Source: an uncultured Candidatus Melainabacteria bacterium (GTDB lineage Bacteria > Cyanobacteriota > Vampirovibrionia > Gastranaerophilales > Gastranaerophilaceae). From it: a DNA stretch of 15,835 nt. The position numbers and the translations under genes were made by a program. A model generated the notes under the pieces. It ran no database searches, had not been told where the DNA came from, and saw only the letters and a program-made list of their open reading frames with translations. The DNA lies in assembly GCA_937898445.1 (NCBI GenBank), contig CALEJY010000151.1, positions 1 through 15,835 of the forward strand, written 5' to 3'. Positions 1 to 7,297 of the stretch are shown piece after piece. Within the stretch, counting starts at the first letter, position 1. Every line of letters begins with the position of its first letter.

Positions 1-1364
1 CATCAATTTTAACCAAAGAAACGCCTTATGTACTATTATTACAAGACAATTTTGGAATGGGTAAAACTCATTTTTCAACTAGATTTACTTATTTTCTAAG
101 AAACTGCGATATTAATACTATATACTTTAGCGCTTGGGAAAATGATTATATAGAACAACCTTTCATTTCTTTTTCAAAAGAATTTATAAAGTATTTTAAT
201 CAAAATAAAACTACTTTGGAGAAGTTTGGGGAAACATCCAAAGCTATTTTTAAATTAATTTTAAATATAGCTAAATCAACAGATATCTCAAAATTAAATA
301 TTCCTTTAATTCCTCCAATTGATACAGAAAAAGTGCTTGATGCAGGAAAAGAATTTATAAATACTTTTATAGAACACGATGATTATTTAATAGCTTTCAA
401 AAAATCTTTAAAAAATTTTATAGTATCAATTCCAGCTCATAGACTTGTAGTTATTGTAGATGAGCTAGATCGCTGCAGACCAGATTACGCAATGAAAACA
501 TTAGAAATAATCAAGCACTTTTTTGATATTGAAGGACTATTTATTATTGTTCCGACAAATGAACGCTCTCTTCAAAAATGTGTAAAAGCTTTATATGGAA
601 TTGACGAAGAAAATCATAATAATCAAGAAAGTGAGTATTATTTTAATAAATTCTTTACCAACAAATTGAATTTATATAAGCCAGATTATTTAAAACTTGT
701 TCAAACAACCATTCCCAAAAATTCAATACAACATCTTTTAGAAAATGGGAAAATGGAATTAACAGGTAAATATAATTCATTAGCAACACTTCAACAAAAA
801 CTTGCTGAATTTGGTAAAGGATTTAAATTAACCATGAGAGAAATGGTCAATGTTTGCAATAAAGCGATTTATTTTTGCCATCACATAACTAAAAGAATTG
901 ATTGCGAATATTTAGCCTATTTATTATGCAAAAAAGCTTCAAGAATAGAAAATGGAAATTGCAGAATACAATCAGAACATCCATTCAGCGATAACTCCAA
1001 GAAAAAAGAGTTATTGAAATTTGTTATTCCAGAAAAAGCTTACACTATAAATCATACAATTTACCAACAAGCATTTAGGGAAGAATATCCTTTTCTTAGA
1101 AATAGAATTTTTGCTTCGTATGAAGAATTTAACGAATTTTATAAAAATAAAAATTTAAAAAATTCTTCATACTTCCGTTATAACCTAAACCTTATAGAAA
1201 CCTATATAGAAAATAAGAAAAAAGCTATTGATAGCTATAGAAACACTTGGGGTTCTGATGATAATGATGAAGAAATAAAAAAATATTACCAAAATATTGT
1301 AGAAGACGAACCCAGTATCCACGCTGAAAAATTACATCTTGCAGAACAACAAGTCACACAATAA
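1..1364 (+). CDS. KAP-family P-loop NTPase, 5'-truncated by the window edge
   Basis: The frame is open from base 3 to the stop at 1364, so the gene starts upstream of the window. The first ATG in frame (57) lies inside the Walker A loop: bases 33-75 read LLLQDNFGMGKTHF, so it cannot be the true start. An Asp sits where the first P-loop glycine usually is. Next comes FSAWENDY (about 131-154), a pattern typical of KAP NTPases. The Walker B segment VVIVDELDRCRPDYA (about 450-494) is followed by a helix and the strand FIIVPTNERSL. I see no convincing membrane segment between Walker A and B, although many KAP proteins have them there, so this looks like a soluble type. The C-terminal third is Lys/Asn-rich with no recognised domain. 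KAP NTPases are known from animals, plasmids and phages, and PifA of plasmid F excludes phage. A defence role here is only inference. The family call is fairly sure; the function is unknown. Confidence 0.8.
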   Translation, partial: SILTKETPYVLLLQDNFGMGKTHFSTRFTYFLRNCDINTIYFSAWENDYIEQPFISFSKEFIKYFNQNKTTLEKFGETSKAIFKLILNIAKSTDISKLNIPLIPPIDTEKVLDAGKEFINTFIEHDDYLIAFKKSLKNFIVSIPAHRLVVIVDELDRCRPDYAMKTLEIIKHFFDIEGLFIIVPTNERSLQKCVKALYGIDEENHNNQESEYYFNKFFTNKLNLYKPDYLKLVQTTIPKNSIQHLLENGKMELTGKYNSLATLQQKLAEFGKGFKLTMREMVNVCNKAIYFCHHITKRIDCEYLAYLLCKKASRIENGNCRIQSEHPFSDNSKKKELLKFVIPEKAYTINHTIYQQAFREEYPFLRNRIFASYEEFNEFYKNKNLKNSSYFRYNLNLIETYIENKKKAIDSYRNTWGSDDNDEEIKKYYQNIVEDEPSIHAEKLHLAEQQVTQ

Positions 1365-1449
1365 TCTACATAAATAATATTTTAAAATCTTGTTTTTATT
1401 AAGTTCGTTCAAAAATATTTATTCAACTCATTAAATAATACGCTTATTT

Positions 1450-1459
1450 GTGATAGAAT
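1450..1459 (+). promoter_or_regulatory. Possible extended -10 promoter of the glycosyltransferase gene
   Basis: TG-A-TAGAAT (1451-1459) is an extended -10 element about 40 bases before the ATG at 1499. The -35 position 17 bases upstream (1431-1436, TTAAAT) is weak. The 134-base gap after the NTPase gene suits a separate transcript. This is inferred from consensus only. Confidence 0.35.
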
Positions 1460-1498
1460 AAAATAGATAAAAATTTTACTATCAAAAGTGAGAATTTA

Positions 1499-2317
1499 AT
1501 GAATAAAAAAATATCCGTAGTTATTCCTGTATATAATACCGAGCCAGAGTTTTTGCAAAAAGCGATAAATTCTGTCTTAAATCAAACGTACAAGAATATT
1601 GAAATCATAATCGTAAATGATGGTTCTACAGATATTAATACATTGAATTTTCTAAAAACTCTTGATAATAAAAATATCAACATAATTAACCAAGAAAATA
1701 AAGGTGCCGGTGGGGCTAGAAATGCCGGATTAAATGCCATAACAGGAGATTACTTAGGATTTTTAGATGCAGATGATTGGTTAGACAAAAACTTTTACGA
1801 AGTTCTTTTAAATTTATGTGAAAACAATAATGCAGATATAGCTTGCGGAATGCTTACAAGAGCAACAAAATTTCGTAAAATGAAAATGGAACATTTTAAA
1901 GATGGTATCTATTCTGGTTTTACAGAAAAAATGAAAAATATTTCAAATGGATCTGTTTGTTCAAAATTATTCAAAAAATCATTATTTGAAAACATCCGTT
2001 TTATAGAACATATATATTGGGAAGATAATCCGGTTTTAGTAGAACTTTTACTAAAAAGTAATAAAGTTGCTTTTACTCAAAAAGTTAAATATTTTTATCG
2101 AAAAAATACATCTTCGATTTGTTTAAATAAAGATTTTACAAAAGAAGAAAAACGTCAAAATGATGGCTTGTTTATACTCAAACAACTTTACAATCTGCCA
2201 GAATATAAAAATGAAGAAGAAAAAAAAGTTGTTATGTCTATTTTTATTCCAGTTTTATTCAACAAATCAAAATATGAACAGGATAATGAATACAAAAAAA
2301 AACAGATAGTTTCTTAA
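1499..2317 (+). CDS. GT2-family glycosyltransferase (GT-A fold)
   Basis: This 272-residue protein probably transfers a sugar from a nucleotide-sugar to a surface glycan, in the cytoplasm or at the membrane face. It opens with the classic GT2 strand KISVVIPVYNTE (residues 4-15). Then come IEIIIVNDGSTD with nucleotide-binding D41, KGAGGARNAGL (68-78), and the metal-binding DxD motif LDADDW with D90 and D92. A later WEDN motif (near 180) is where GT2 enzymes carry the acceptor-side acidic residues. No membrane helix is visible. The ribosome-binding site is weak (GTGAG about 7 bases before ATG). The acceptor and sugar cannot be told, and no other glycan genes lie nearby. The C-terminus is odd: a run of nine A bases (2294-2302) immediately precedes the last five codons, and a one-base shift there would replace them with a longer tail ending at 2343. 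The gene converges on hcp. Confidence 0.88.
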   Translation: MNKKISVVIPVYNTEPEFLQKAINSVLNQTYKNIEIIIVNDGSTDINTLNFLKTLDNKNINIINQENKGAGGARNAGLNAITGDYLGFLDADDWLDKNFYEVLLNLCENNNADIACGMLTRATKFRKMKMEHFKDGIYSGFTEKMKNISNGSVCSKLFKKSLFENIRFIEHIYWEDNPVLVELLLKSNKVAFTQKVKYFYRKNTSSICLNKDFTKEEKRQNDGLFILKQLYNLPEYKNEEEKKVVMSIFIPVLFNKSKYEQDNEYKKKQIVS

Positions 2318-2344
2318 AAATAGATGAATTTGAATTATTTTAAT

Positions 2345-2379
2345 AAAATTAAAACCCCGCAAGCTTTATACTTACAGGG
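2345..2379 (-). terminator. Rho-independent terminator of hcp
   Basis: On the minus strand CCCTGTAAG (2379-2371) pairs with CTTGCGGGG (2363-2355) over nine positions, two of them G-U, around a seven-base loop. A T-rich tail (TTTTAATTTT) follows. On the plus strand two pairs become A-C mismatches and no T-tract follows, so it should act mainly on hcp, which ends 8 bases upstream. Confidence 0.8.
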
Positions 2380-2387
2380 ATTTCAAT

Positions 2388-3914
2388 CTATCCCAATATC
2401 TCTTTTAAATCCTGTTCGGGGGTTGTGATTGGTTTTATTTTAAATTTATCTACTAGGATATTCAAAACATTTGGTGATACAAATGCAGGTAAGGTTGGAC
2501 CTAATCGAATGTTTTCAATTCCTAAATAAAGTAGGGTTAACAACACACAAACCGCTTTTTGTTCATACCACGACAAAATCATTGACAATGGAAGTTCATT
2601 GACCGAACAATTCAATGCCTTTGCCAATTCTGTTGCAATTTTAATTGCGCTATAAGCATCGTTACACTGTCCCATATCAAGAATACGAGGCAAATCACCA
2701 ATCTTACCCAAATCCAAATCGTTAAATCTATATTTTCCACAAGCAAGAGTTAAAATCAATGTATCAGATGGAGTTAGTTTTACAAATTCTGTATAATAAT
2801 TTCTACCAGGTTTTGCTCCATCGCATCCGCCAACCAAAAATATATGTTTTAATATCCCTGACTTAATCGCCTCAATAACATTATCTGCCACAGACAAAAC
2901 AGTGTTATGTCCAAAACCAACGGTCAAAACATCTCCACCATTTATCCCCGTCATTTTTTTGTCTTCGTCATAACCGCCCAATTCTAAAGCTTTTTCAATC
3001 ACAGGCGAAAAATCTTTATCCACATGAACACATTCCGAAAATCCAACAACATCAGTGGTAAACACCCTATCTTTATAACTATTTCGGACAGGCATAATAC
3101 AATTTGTCGTAAACAAAATCGGCGCAGGAATATTATCAAATTCCTTTTGCTGATTTTGCCAAGCAGTACCAAAATTTCCTTTCAAATGCGGATATTTTTT
3201 CAACTCAGGATACGCATGACATGGCAACATTTCGCCATGCGTGTAAATATTTATCCCCATATTTTTTGTCTGTTCCAATAATAATGCCAAATCATGCAAA
3301 TCATGACCAGAAATAACAATAAACGGACCTTTTTCAATATTAGTTGAAACGACGGTTGGAATTGGGTTTCCATAAGTTTGTGTATTCGCCATATCCAAAA
3401 GTTCCATACATTTTAAGTTAATTTCACCGGTTTTCAAAACCATTGGCAAAAGACTATCAACAGTATTAAATTTCGCAACCGCTTGAAGCCCTTCATAAAA
3501 ATACTCATCAACGACTTCGTTTTTATACCACAAAACTCTTGCATGGTGAGCATAAGCTGCCATACCTTTTAGACCAAACAGGATAAGTGATTTCAAACTC
3601 CTTATATCTTCATCACAATCCCAAATTGATTTAACATCAAAATGACTGTCACATTTTTTGGCAGATTTAACTTTTTGAAGATATTTTTTTATCGCATCAT
3701 TATCAAAATTCACATTAGTAATCGTGATGAAAAGTCCATCAATAATAATTTCGGTATTTTCATCTGTTTTTTCAGCACAATTTGCCAATTCAATTATACT
3801 GCTTGTCAATTCGTCTTGAAGGTTTGCAGTATCTGGCTTCTTGCCACAAACTCCTTGAATTATACAGCCACTACCTTTATAGGTTTGCTCACATTGAAAA
3901 CAAAACATAGACAT
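2388..3914 (-). CDS. hcp: Hybrid-cluster protein (NO reductase / hydroxylamine reductase)
   Basis: Hcp is a cytoplasmic Fe-S enzyme. E. coli Hcp reduces nitric oxide to N2O, and the family was first named for hydroxylamine reduction. The 508-residue product begins MSMFCFQCEQT and has the N-terminal [4Fe-4S] cysteines C5, C8, C17 and C23 (Cx2Cx8Cx5C). All expected hybrid-cluster ligands are visible: H204 (GHDLHD), E228 (HGEMLP), C272 (NCIMP), C364 (GGCDGAKPG, the persulfide position), C392 (LACGKY), C417 (GQCNDA), E451 and K453 (WYEQKAV). A longer GTG start at 3935 is open, but AAGGAG lies inside that extension, nine bases before the ATG at 3914, so 3914 is chosen. No hcr reductase gene lies next to it, so its electron donor must be encoded elsewhere. 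It is divergent from the Clp/FtsH-like gene, with a palindromic operator candidate between them. Confidence 0.96.
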   Translation of the reverse strand: MSMFCFQCEQTYKGSGCIIQGVCGKKPDTANLQDELTSSIIELANCAEKTDENTEIIIDGLFITITNVNFDNDAIKKYLQKVKSAKKCDSHFDVKSIWDCDEDIRSLKSLILFGLKGMAAYAHHARVLWYKNEVVDEYFYEGLQAVAKFNTVDSLLPMVLKTGEINLKCMELLDMANTQTYGNPIPTVVSTNIEKGPFIVISGHDLHDLALLLEQTKNMGINIYTHGEMLPCHAYPELKKYPHLKGNFGTAWQNQQKEFDNIPAPILFTTNCIMPVRNSYKDRVFTTDVVGFSECVHVDKDFSPVIEKALELGGYDEDKKMTGINGGDVLTVGFGHNTVLSVADNVIEAIKSGILKHIFLVGGCDGAKPGRNYYTEFVKLTPSDTLILTLACGKYRFNDLDLGKIGDLPRILDMGQCNDAYSAIKIATELAKALNCSVNELPLSMILSWYEQKAVCVLLTLLYLGIENIRLGPTLPAFVSPNVLNILVDKFKIKPITTPEQDLKEILG

Positions 3915-3983
3915 AAATTTTTTCTCCTTATACACTGCAATTATTTAGAGAACAGAAAAAATTTTTCATTCTCCAATTCGGCA

Positions 3984-3989
3984 TTAATA
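3984..3989 (-). promoter_or_regulatory. Candidate -10 element of hcp
   Basis: Minus strand TATTAA (3989-3984) matches four of six positions of the -10 consensus and lies about 70 bases upstream of the hcp ATG. A start near 3977 would put the centre of the 4006-4027 palindrome at about -40, the usual place for a class II CRP/FNR activator. No good -35 is seen, which fits an activated promoter. Consensus-based inference. Confidence 0.35.
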
Positions 3990-4005
3990 AACTCTCATGA
4001 AAATT

Positions 4006-4027
4006 TTTGTAACATTTTCATTACAAA
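4006..4027. promoter_or_regulatory. 22-bp palindrome, candidate CRP/FNR-family operator
   Basis: TTTGTAA (4006-4012) and TTACAAA (4021-4027) are exact inverted repeats around eight bases. The 22-bp span and arm layout are those of CRP/FNR-family sites. HcpR, a CRP/FNR-family regulator, controls hcp in many anaerobes, so it or an FNR- or NsrR-like factor is the natural candidate. The palindrome also lies 58 bases before the start of the divergent gene and could affect both. Which protein binds is not shown by the sequence. Confidence 0.5.
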
Positions 4028-4084
4028 GTAGCAAAATTCTCCAATCAGGTTACTTACATGGAAATTAATTCACAGGAGAAAAAT

Positions 4085-7078
4085 ATGATTTTAAAAATAG
4101 GGTATAATGTAAACGGACAAAAAATTTCTAATAATAAATATGGGCAAAAACCACAATCTAAACCAACAGTTGCCCCCCCCCCGAAATTCCAAAATAATTT
4201 GACAACCAACGATAAATTGTCGAATTTTAATTCTATTGGATCTTTCATTCCTTTCACAGCGAAAAAAGATGAAAAAACTGTTGGAAAATCTAAAATTGAC
4301 AGTTTGATGTATAACACAAACACTCCTTCAAAAGTTCTGATTAAAAAATTAGAAAAAGAAGCTAAAGATAGTGGCTACAATGAAATTACGACAATGCACG
4401 TAATCAAACACGAATTAAAAGAATTAGACAAATACATTGATGATTTGGATAATGGAACAAAAGATTTTGAAGAAGCTAAACAACCAACATACTCAATGTT
4501 TTTAAGCGGAACAGTAAATAATCTTGTAGCTAAACCGGAATTACGTAAAGCAATACACCCTGTTATAAAAAAATACATAAAAGAAACTGATAAAATTTTA
4601 AAAGATGAAAAACCTGAAAATATAATCCCAGAAGACAATATCAAATTTTCATCAGACTTAACAGATGCAGTGCATTCATTTTTTAAAGAATCCGACATGA
4701 AAGAAGTTGTTCCATATATAATCTCTTATGGAGCTTTGTTAAGCCCTGACGATGTAACAAGTGACTTTGAAAAACATTTTTCATATGACATCAACGATGC
4801 CGTTATGATTAACCATAAAAAAATGGATGAAAGAATTCCGTTCAGTGAATATGAGCCTAAAGCTCAAAACATCTTGAAAAATCTTTCTCTCGGAACAAAT
4901 ATTTTTGTTACATTTGATCACAATAAAGATGATGTTCGCAATTTCTTAGACACAATAAAAAAAGTTAATGACGAAAGTAATTCAAAAACAGAAATTGTTG
5001 AATTAAACGAACATGCAAAAGCATCATATTTTTTGGACAAGGTTAATCAACTTGCAAAAGATAAATCTAAGAATTATATTATTGCAATGCAACCAACACG
5101 ACTTATGGCAAACGATTTAGACCCAGAAGATTACAGTGATGGAGTATTGGCAATGAATACTGAAATGAGCGAAAAAATCAAAAACCCTCCATCTAATATT
5201 AAATTCTTGCTATATGATTTAAAAGATAATTTTTATGGTCTTTCTAATTTGCCTGTATTTTCTTCTTTTGAAGAAGCAGCAATTCCGACATTAAGCACTG
5301 CACAAATGATTAAATCTTTCAAAGAAAATCCACTTTTGATGAAAGATATTCATAAAAACTTCACTAAAAAAGCGATAGAAAAAACCGTTGAAGCCTCTGC
5401 GCAGATAGATGGAGTTTTCCCTGAAAAAACTCAAAGACTTATGAAAAAAATCGTAGCTTACAACATCAACAAAAAAGAAATTAACGATAAAGATGTTGCA
5501 CAATACGTAAAAGAAGTTCCGGCTTTGTTCAAGAAAAACACTGAAGAAACCTCAGTTGAAGTTGTATTTGACACAGGCAAAAAGATGAAAGATTTTGTCG
5601 GCAAAACTGCAACTCAACAAGAAGCAAGTCTTATTGCAAAACAAATTAAATCAAACAAAATGGGAACAAAGGGAATTATTGTTTACTCTCAAGACGGTTC
5701 TCCTGGTAGTGGCAGACGCTTTACGGCACAAGCAATTGCAGGTGAGGCAAGAGTTCCATATATTGAAGTAAACACAATGGACTTCGGTACAAAAGAAGTT
5801 GACCTTTTCGGAGGTGGCGCACTTACTCCAGAAGCATCTATCAAAAAATTGTTCTCTCTTGTAACAACCCAAGCAGAGGCAAACAAGCACAAATCAGCAG
5901 TTTTATTTGTTGATAACTTTGAATATTTCTCTGTAGGTGAACAAGTTTCTCTTTACCACCAAAAAGCAATGGCACAATTGTTGAGAGAAATGGACAAAGC
6001 ACAAAAAGCTGGTTTGAATATTCTCGTTGTTGGTTCAGTTTCAGATCCGAGATTAATCGGAGAAGCGACAATGAAATCATTCAAATTTATCGACAGTATT
6101 GCCGTAACTTCTCCGGCATATAGCGCAGAAGAACGTGCAGCCGTATTGAAAAATACTGCGAAAAAAGAAAGAATAAAACTCGCTGGAACACCGACAGAGC
6201 AAGAAAACACAATCAAATACGCAGCAGAAATCGCAGGAGGTTTTCCATTTATCTATTTGCAAAACTTAGCTAAAAAAGCTGCCTCAGTAGCCGCAGAAAA
6301 AGGGCATAAAGAAATAAATAAAGCTGATTTTACAGAAGCATATTTGCAAATCACGACCGGCAGAGCTTCGACCAGAAAAATTAACGAACATGAAAAATTA
6401 ATCGTAACTTCTCACGAATGCGGTCACGCTACAAACCTTCAAGTTATGAACAATGTAGCCAAAACTAAGGGTGAAAAATGGCATGTTCCGACAAAAGTAA
6501 ACTTTATAACTCTTGACCCTAGAGGAATGTTCGGAGGAGCAGTATTCTCAGGCTATGATGCAAACAAACAAGTTTCATTTGAAACAATGTTTTCAGATAT
6601 CGTTTATTCATTCGGCGGAAACTCTGCAGAACAAACATTCTACAATATGAACGGCTCTTATGGTATAAGTTGTGATATGCAATCTGTAAGAGAAGATGCA
6701 GAAGAAATGGTAAAAGTTATGGGACTTGGCGCAAAAACCGGTAAAATGTCTATTGGAGATGGTGAAGATTTGTCAGATAAAACCAAAGAAATGATTGAAG
6801 ATGACGAACGAGTAATCATCCACAACGGAAAAATTGTTTCTGATTTAATCACAGAAATCTACGCCGACTTTAACAAAGAATTTACCGAAAAATACGCTCA
6901 TCGTGTTGGAACAGGTGAATGTATCATAAACGGTGATGATTTTAGAAAAATGTTGAATGATTGGAAATCACGCCAAACACCAGAAAAACAACACGAATTA
7001 GAATTGTGCGATGATATGATTTTGAAAATTATTGATTGCACTAAAAAAGGTGTAGAGGTTCAAAAAGAACAAAAATAA
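4085..7078 (+). CDS. Clp/FtsH-like protein: degenerate AAA+ regions with an M41-type zinc peptidase
   Basis: The product has 997 residues. ATG 4085 is chosen over ATG 4058 because AGGAG (4074-4078) sits six bases before it. The C-terminal half follows FtsH closely. A P-loop position reads GSPGSGRRF (538-546, Arg for the essential Lys), followed by an AIAGEARVPY stretch like FtsH's AVAGEAGVPF. The Walker B position is LFVDNF (D610, N611 instead of Glu), and the arginine-finger region LRPGRFDR is replaced by MKSFKFID. The M41 peptidase motif HECGH is intact (H777, E778, H781), with SCDM (D864) at the position of the third zinc ligand. The N-terminal half has no FtsH-type membrane hairpin. Residues about 82-110 resemble a Clp N-domain repeat, and about 265-485 resemble a ClpB/C D1 domain with lid motif GVFPEKTQRLM, also without Walker motifs. 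It is probably a soluble zinc protease with no ATP hydrolysis. Codons 30-33 hold a C10 tract. Confidence 0.8.
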   Translation: MILKIGYNVNGQKISNNKYGQKPQSKPTVAPPPKFQNNLTTNDKLSNFNSIGSFIPFTAKKDEKTVGKSKIDSLMYNTNTPSKVLIKKLEKEAKDSGYNEITTMHVIKHELKELDKYIDDLDNGTKDFEEAKQPTYSMFLSGTVNNLVAKPELRKAIHPVIKKYIKETDKILKDEKPENIIPEDNIKFSSDLTDAVHSFFKESDMKEVVPYIISYGALLSPDDVTSDFEKHFSYDINDAVMINHKKMDERIPFSEYEPKAQNILKNLSLGTNIFVTFDHNKDDVRNFLDTIKKVNDESNSKTEIVELNEHAKASYFLDKVNQLAKDKSKNYIIAMQPTRLMANDLDPEDYSDGVLAMNTEMSEKIKNPPSNIKFLLYDLKDNFYGLSNLPVFSSFEEAAIPTLSTAQMIKSFKENPLLMKDIHKNFTKKAIEKTVEASAQIDGVFPEKTQRLMKKIVAYNINKKEINDKDVAQYVKEVPALFKKNTEETSVEVVFDTGKKMKDFVGKTATQQEASLIAKQIKSNKMGTKGIIVYSQDGSPGSGRRFTAQAIAGEARVPYIEVNTMDFGTKEVDLFGGGALTPEASIKKLFSLVTTQAEANKHKSAVLFVDNFEYFSVGEQVSLYHQKAMAQLLREMDKAQKAGLNILVVGSVSDPRLIGEATMKSFKFIDSIAVTSPAYSAEERAAVLKNTAKKERIKLAGTPTEQENTIKYAAEIAGGFPFIYLQNLAKKAASVAAEKGHKEINKADFTEAYLQITTGRASTRKINEHEKLIVTSHECGHATNLQVMNNVAKTKGEKWHVPTKVNFITLDPRGMFGGAVFSGYDANKQVSFETMFSDIVYSFGGNSAEQTFYNMNGSYGISCDMQSVREDAEEMVKVMGLGAKTGKMSIGDGEDLSDKTKEMIEDDERVIIHNGKIVSDLITEIYADFNKEFTEKYAHRVGTGECIINGDDFRKMLNDWKSRQTPEKQHELELCDDMILKIIDCTKKGVEVQKEQK
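4173..4182 (+). repeat. C10 homopolymer inside the coding region (possible phase-variation tract)
   Basis: Ten consecutive C bases span codons 30-33 of the Clp/FtsH-like gene (Ala-Pro-Pro-Pro), in DNA that otherwise has almost no C runs above four. Reading the flanks in the other frames shows that loss of one C leads to TGA and gain of one C leads to TAA, each within about ten codons. Such tracts mutate often by slippage and switch genes on and off in many bacteria. A sequencing or assembly error is the main alternative. Confidence 0.9.
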
Positions 7079-7103
7079 AATTGGTGCAAAACGCTATAAT
7101 TAC

Positions 7104-7136
7104 TTTGTTGTCGGATTAATAAATTCGACCTACAAA
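7104..7136. repeat. Imperfect intergenic hairpin (REP-like)
   Basis: GTCGGATT (7110-7117) pairs with AATTCGAC (7122-7129) around a four-base loop, with one G-T pair. Outer arms TTTGT and ACAAA extend it past a small internal loop. No T-tract follows, so it is not a clear terminator. It shares CGACCTAC with another hairpin near 15299. Confidence 0.45.
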
Positions 7137-7142
7137 CTAAGT

Positions 7143-7216
7143 CTTATCGCCATATAGGCATATCGCCTTATTGCCTTCTATGATACAGACTTCGCCTCTA
7201 TGCATCTTCGCCTCTA
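7143..7216. repeat. Cluster of short degenerate GCC-ending repeats
   Basis: TATCGCC occurs twice (7145-7151, 7161-7167), TATTGCC once, and CTTCGCCTCTA twice, 16 bases apart (7190-7200, 7206-7216). It looks like a decayed short tandem repeat between the convergent Clp/FtsH-like gene and nrdG. No reading frame or stable fold explains it. Function unknown. Confidence 0.4.
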
Positions 7217-7227
7217 GTCGTCTAATT

Positions 7228-7259
7228 AAAATAAAAAGCGGATTTGGTTAAAATCCGCT
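7228..7259. terminator. Terminator of nrdDG, possibly bidirectional
   Basis: AGCGGATTT (7237-7245) and AAATCCGCT (7251-7259) form a perfect nine-pair stem with a five-base loop. On the minus strand it is followed by TTTTTATTTT, an ideal terminator for nrdG. On the plus strand it is followed by ATGTTTTG, so weaker action on the Clp/FtsH-like transcript is possible. Confidence 0.85.
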
Positions 7260-7297
7260 ATGTTTTGTATTCAATAAATAGAAGTTATATGAAAAGT

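Noticed and set aside
3915..3935. GTG start at 3935 giving hcp seven extra residues
   Set aside because: The AAGGAG ribosome site lies inside that extension and points to ATG 3914, which gives the standard Hcp N-terminus.
3642..4031. 129-codon plus-strand frame over the hcp start
   Set aside because: Antisense to the well-supported hcp coding region and its promoter, with no ribosome site or protein-like motif.
4058..4084. ATG 4058 as start of the Clp/FtsH-like gene
   Set aside because: The AGGAG site (4074-4078) lies downstream of it and is spaced correctly for ATG 4085.
7143..7216. CRISPR array in the GCC-rich repeat cluster
   Set aside because: The repeats are 7-11 bases, degenerate and too closely spaced for a repeat-spacer array, and no cas genes are present.
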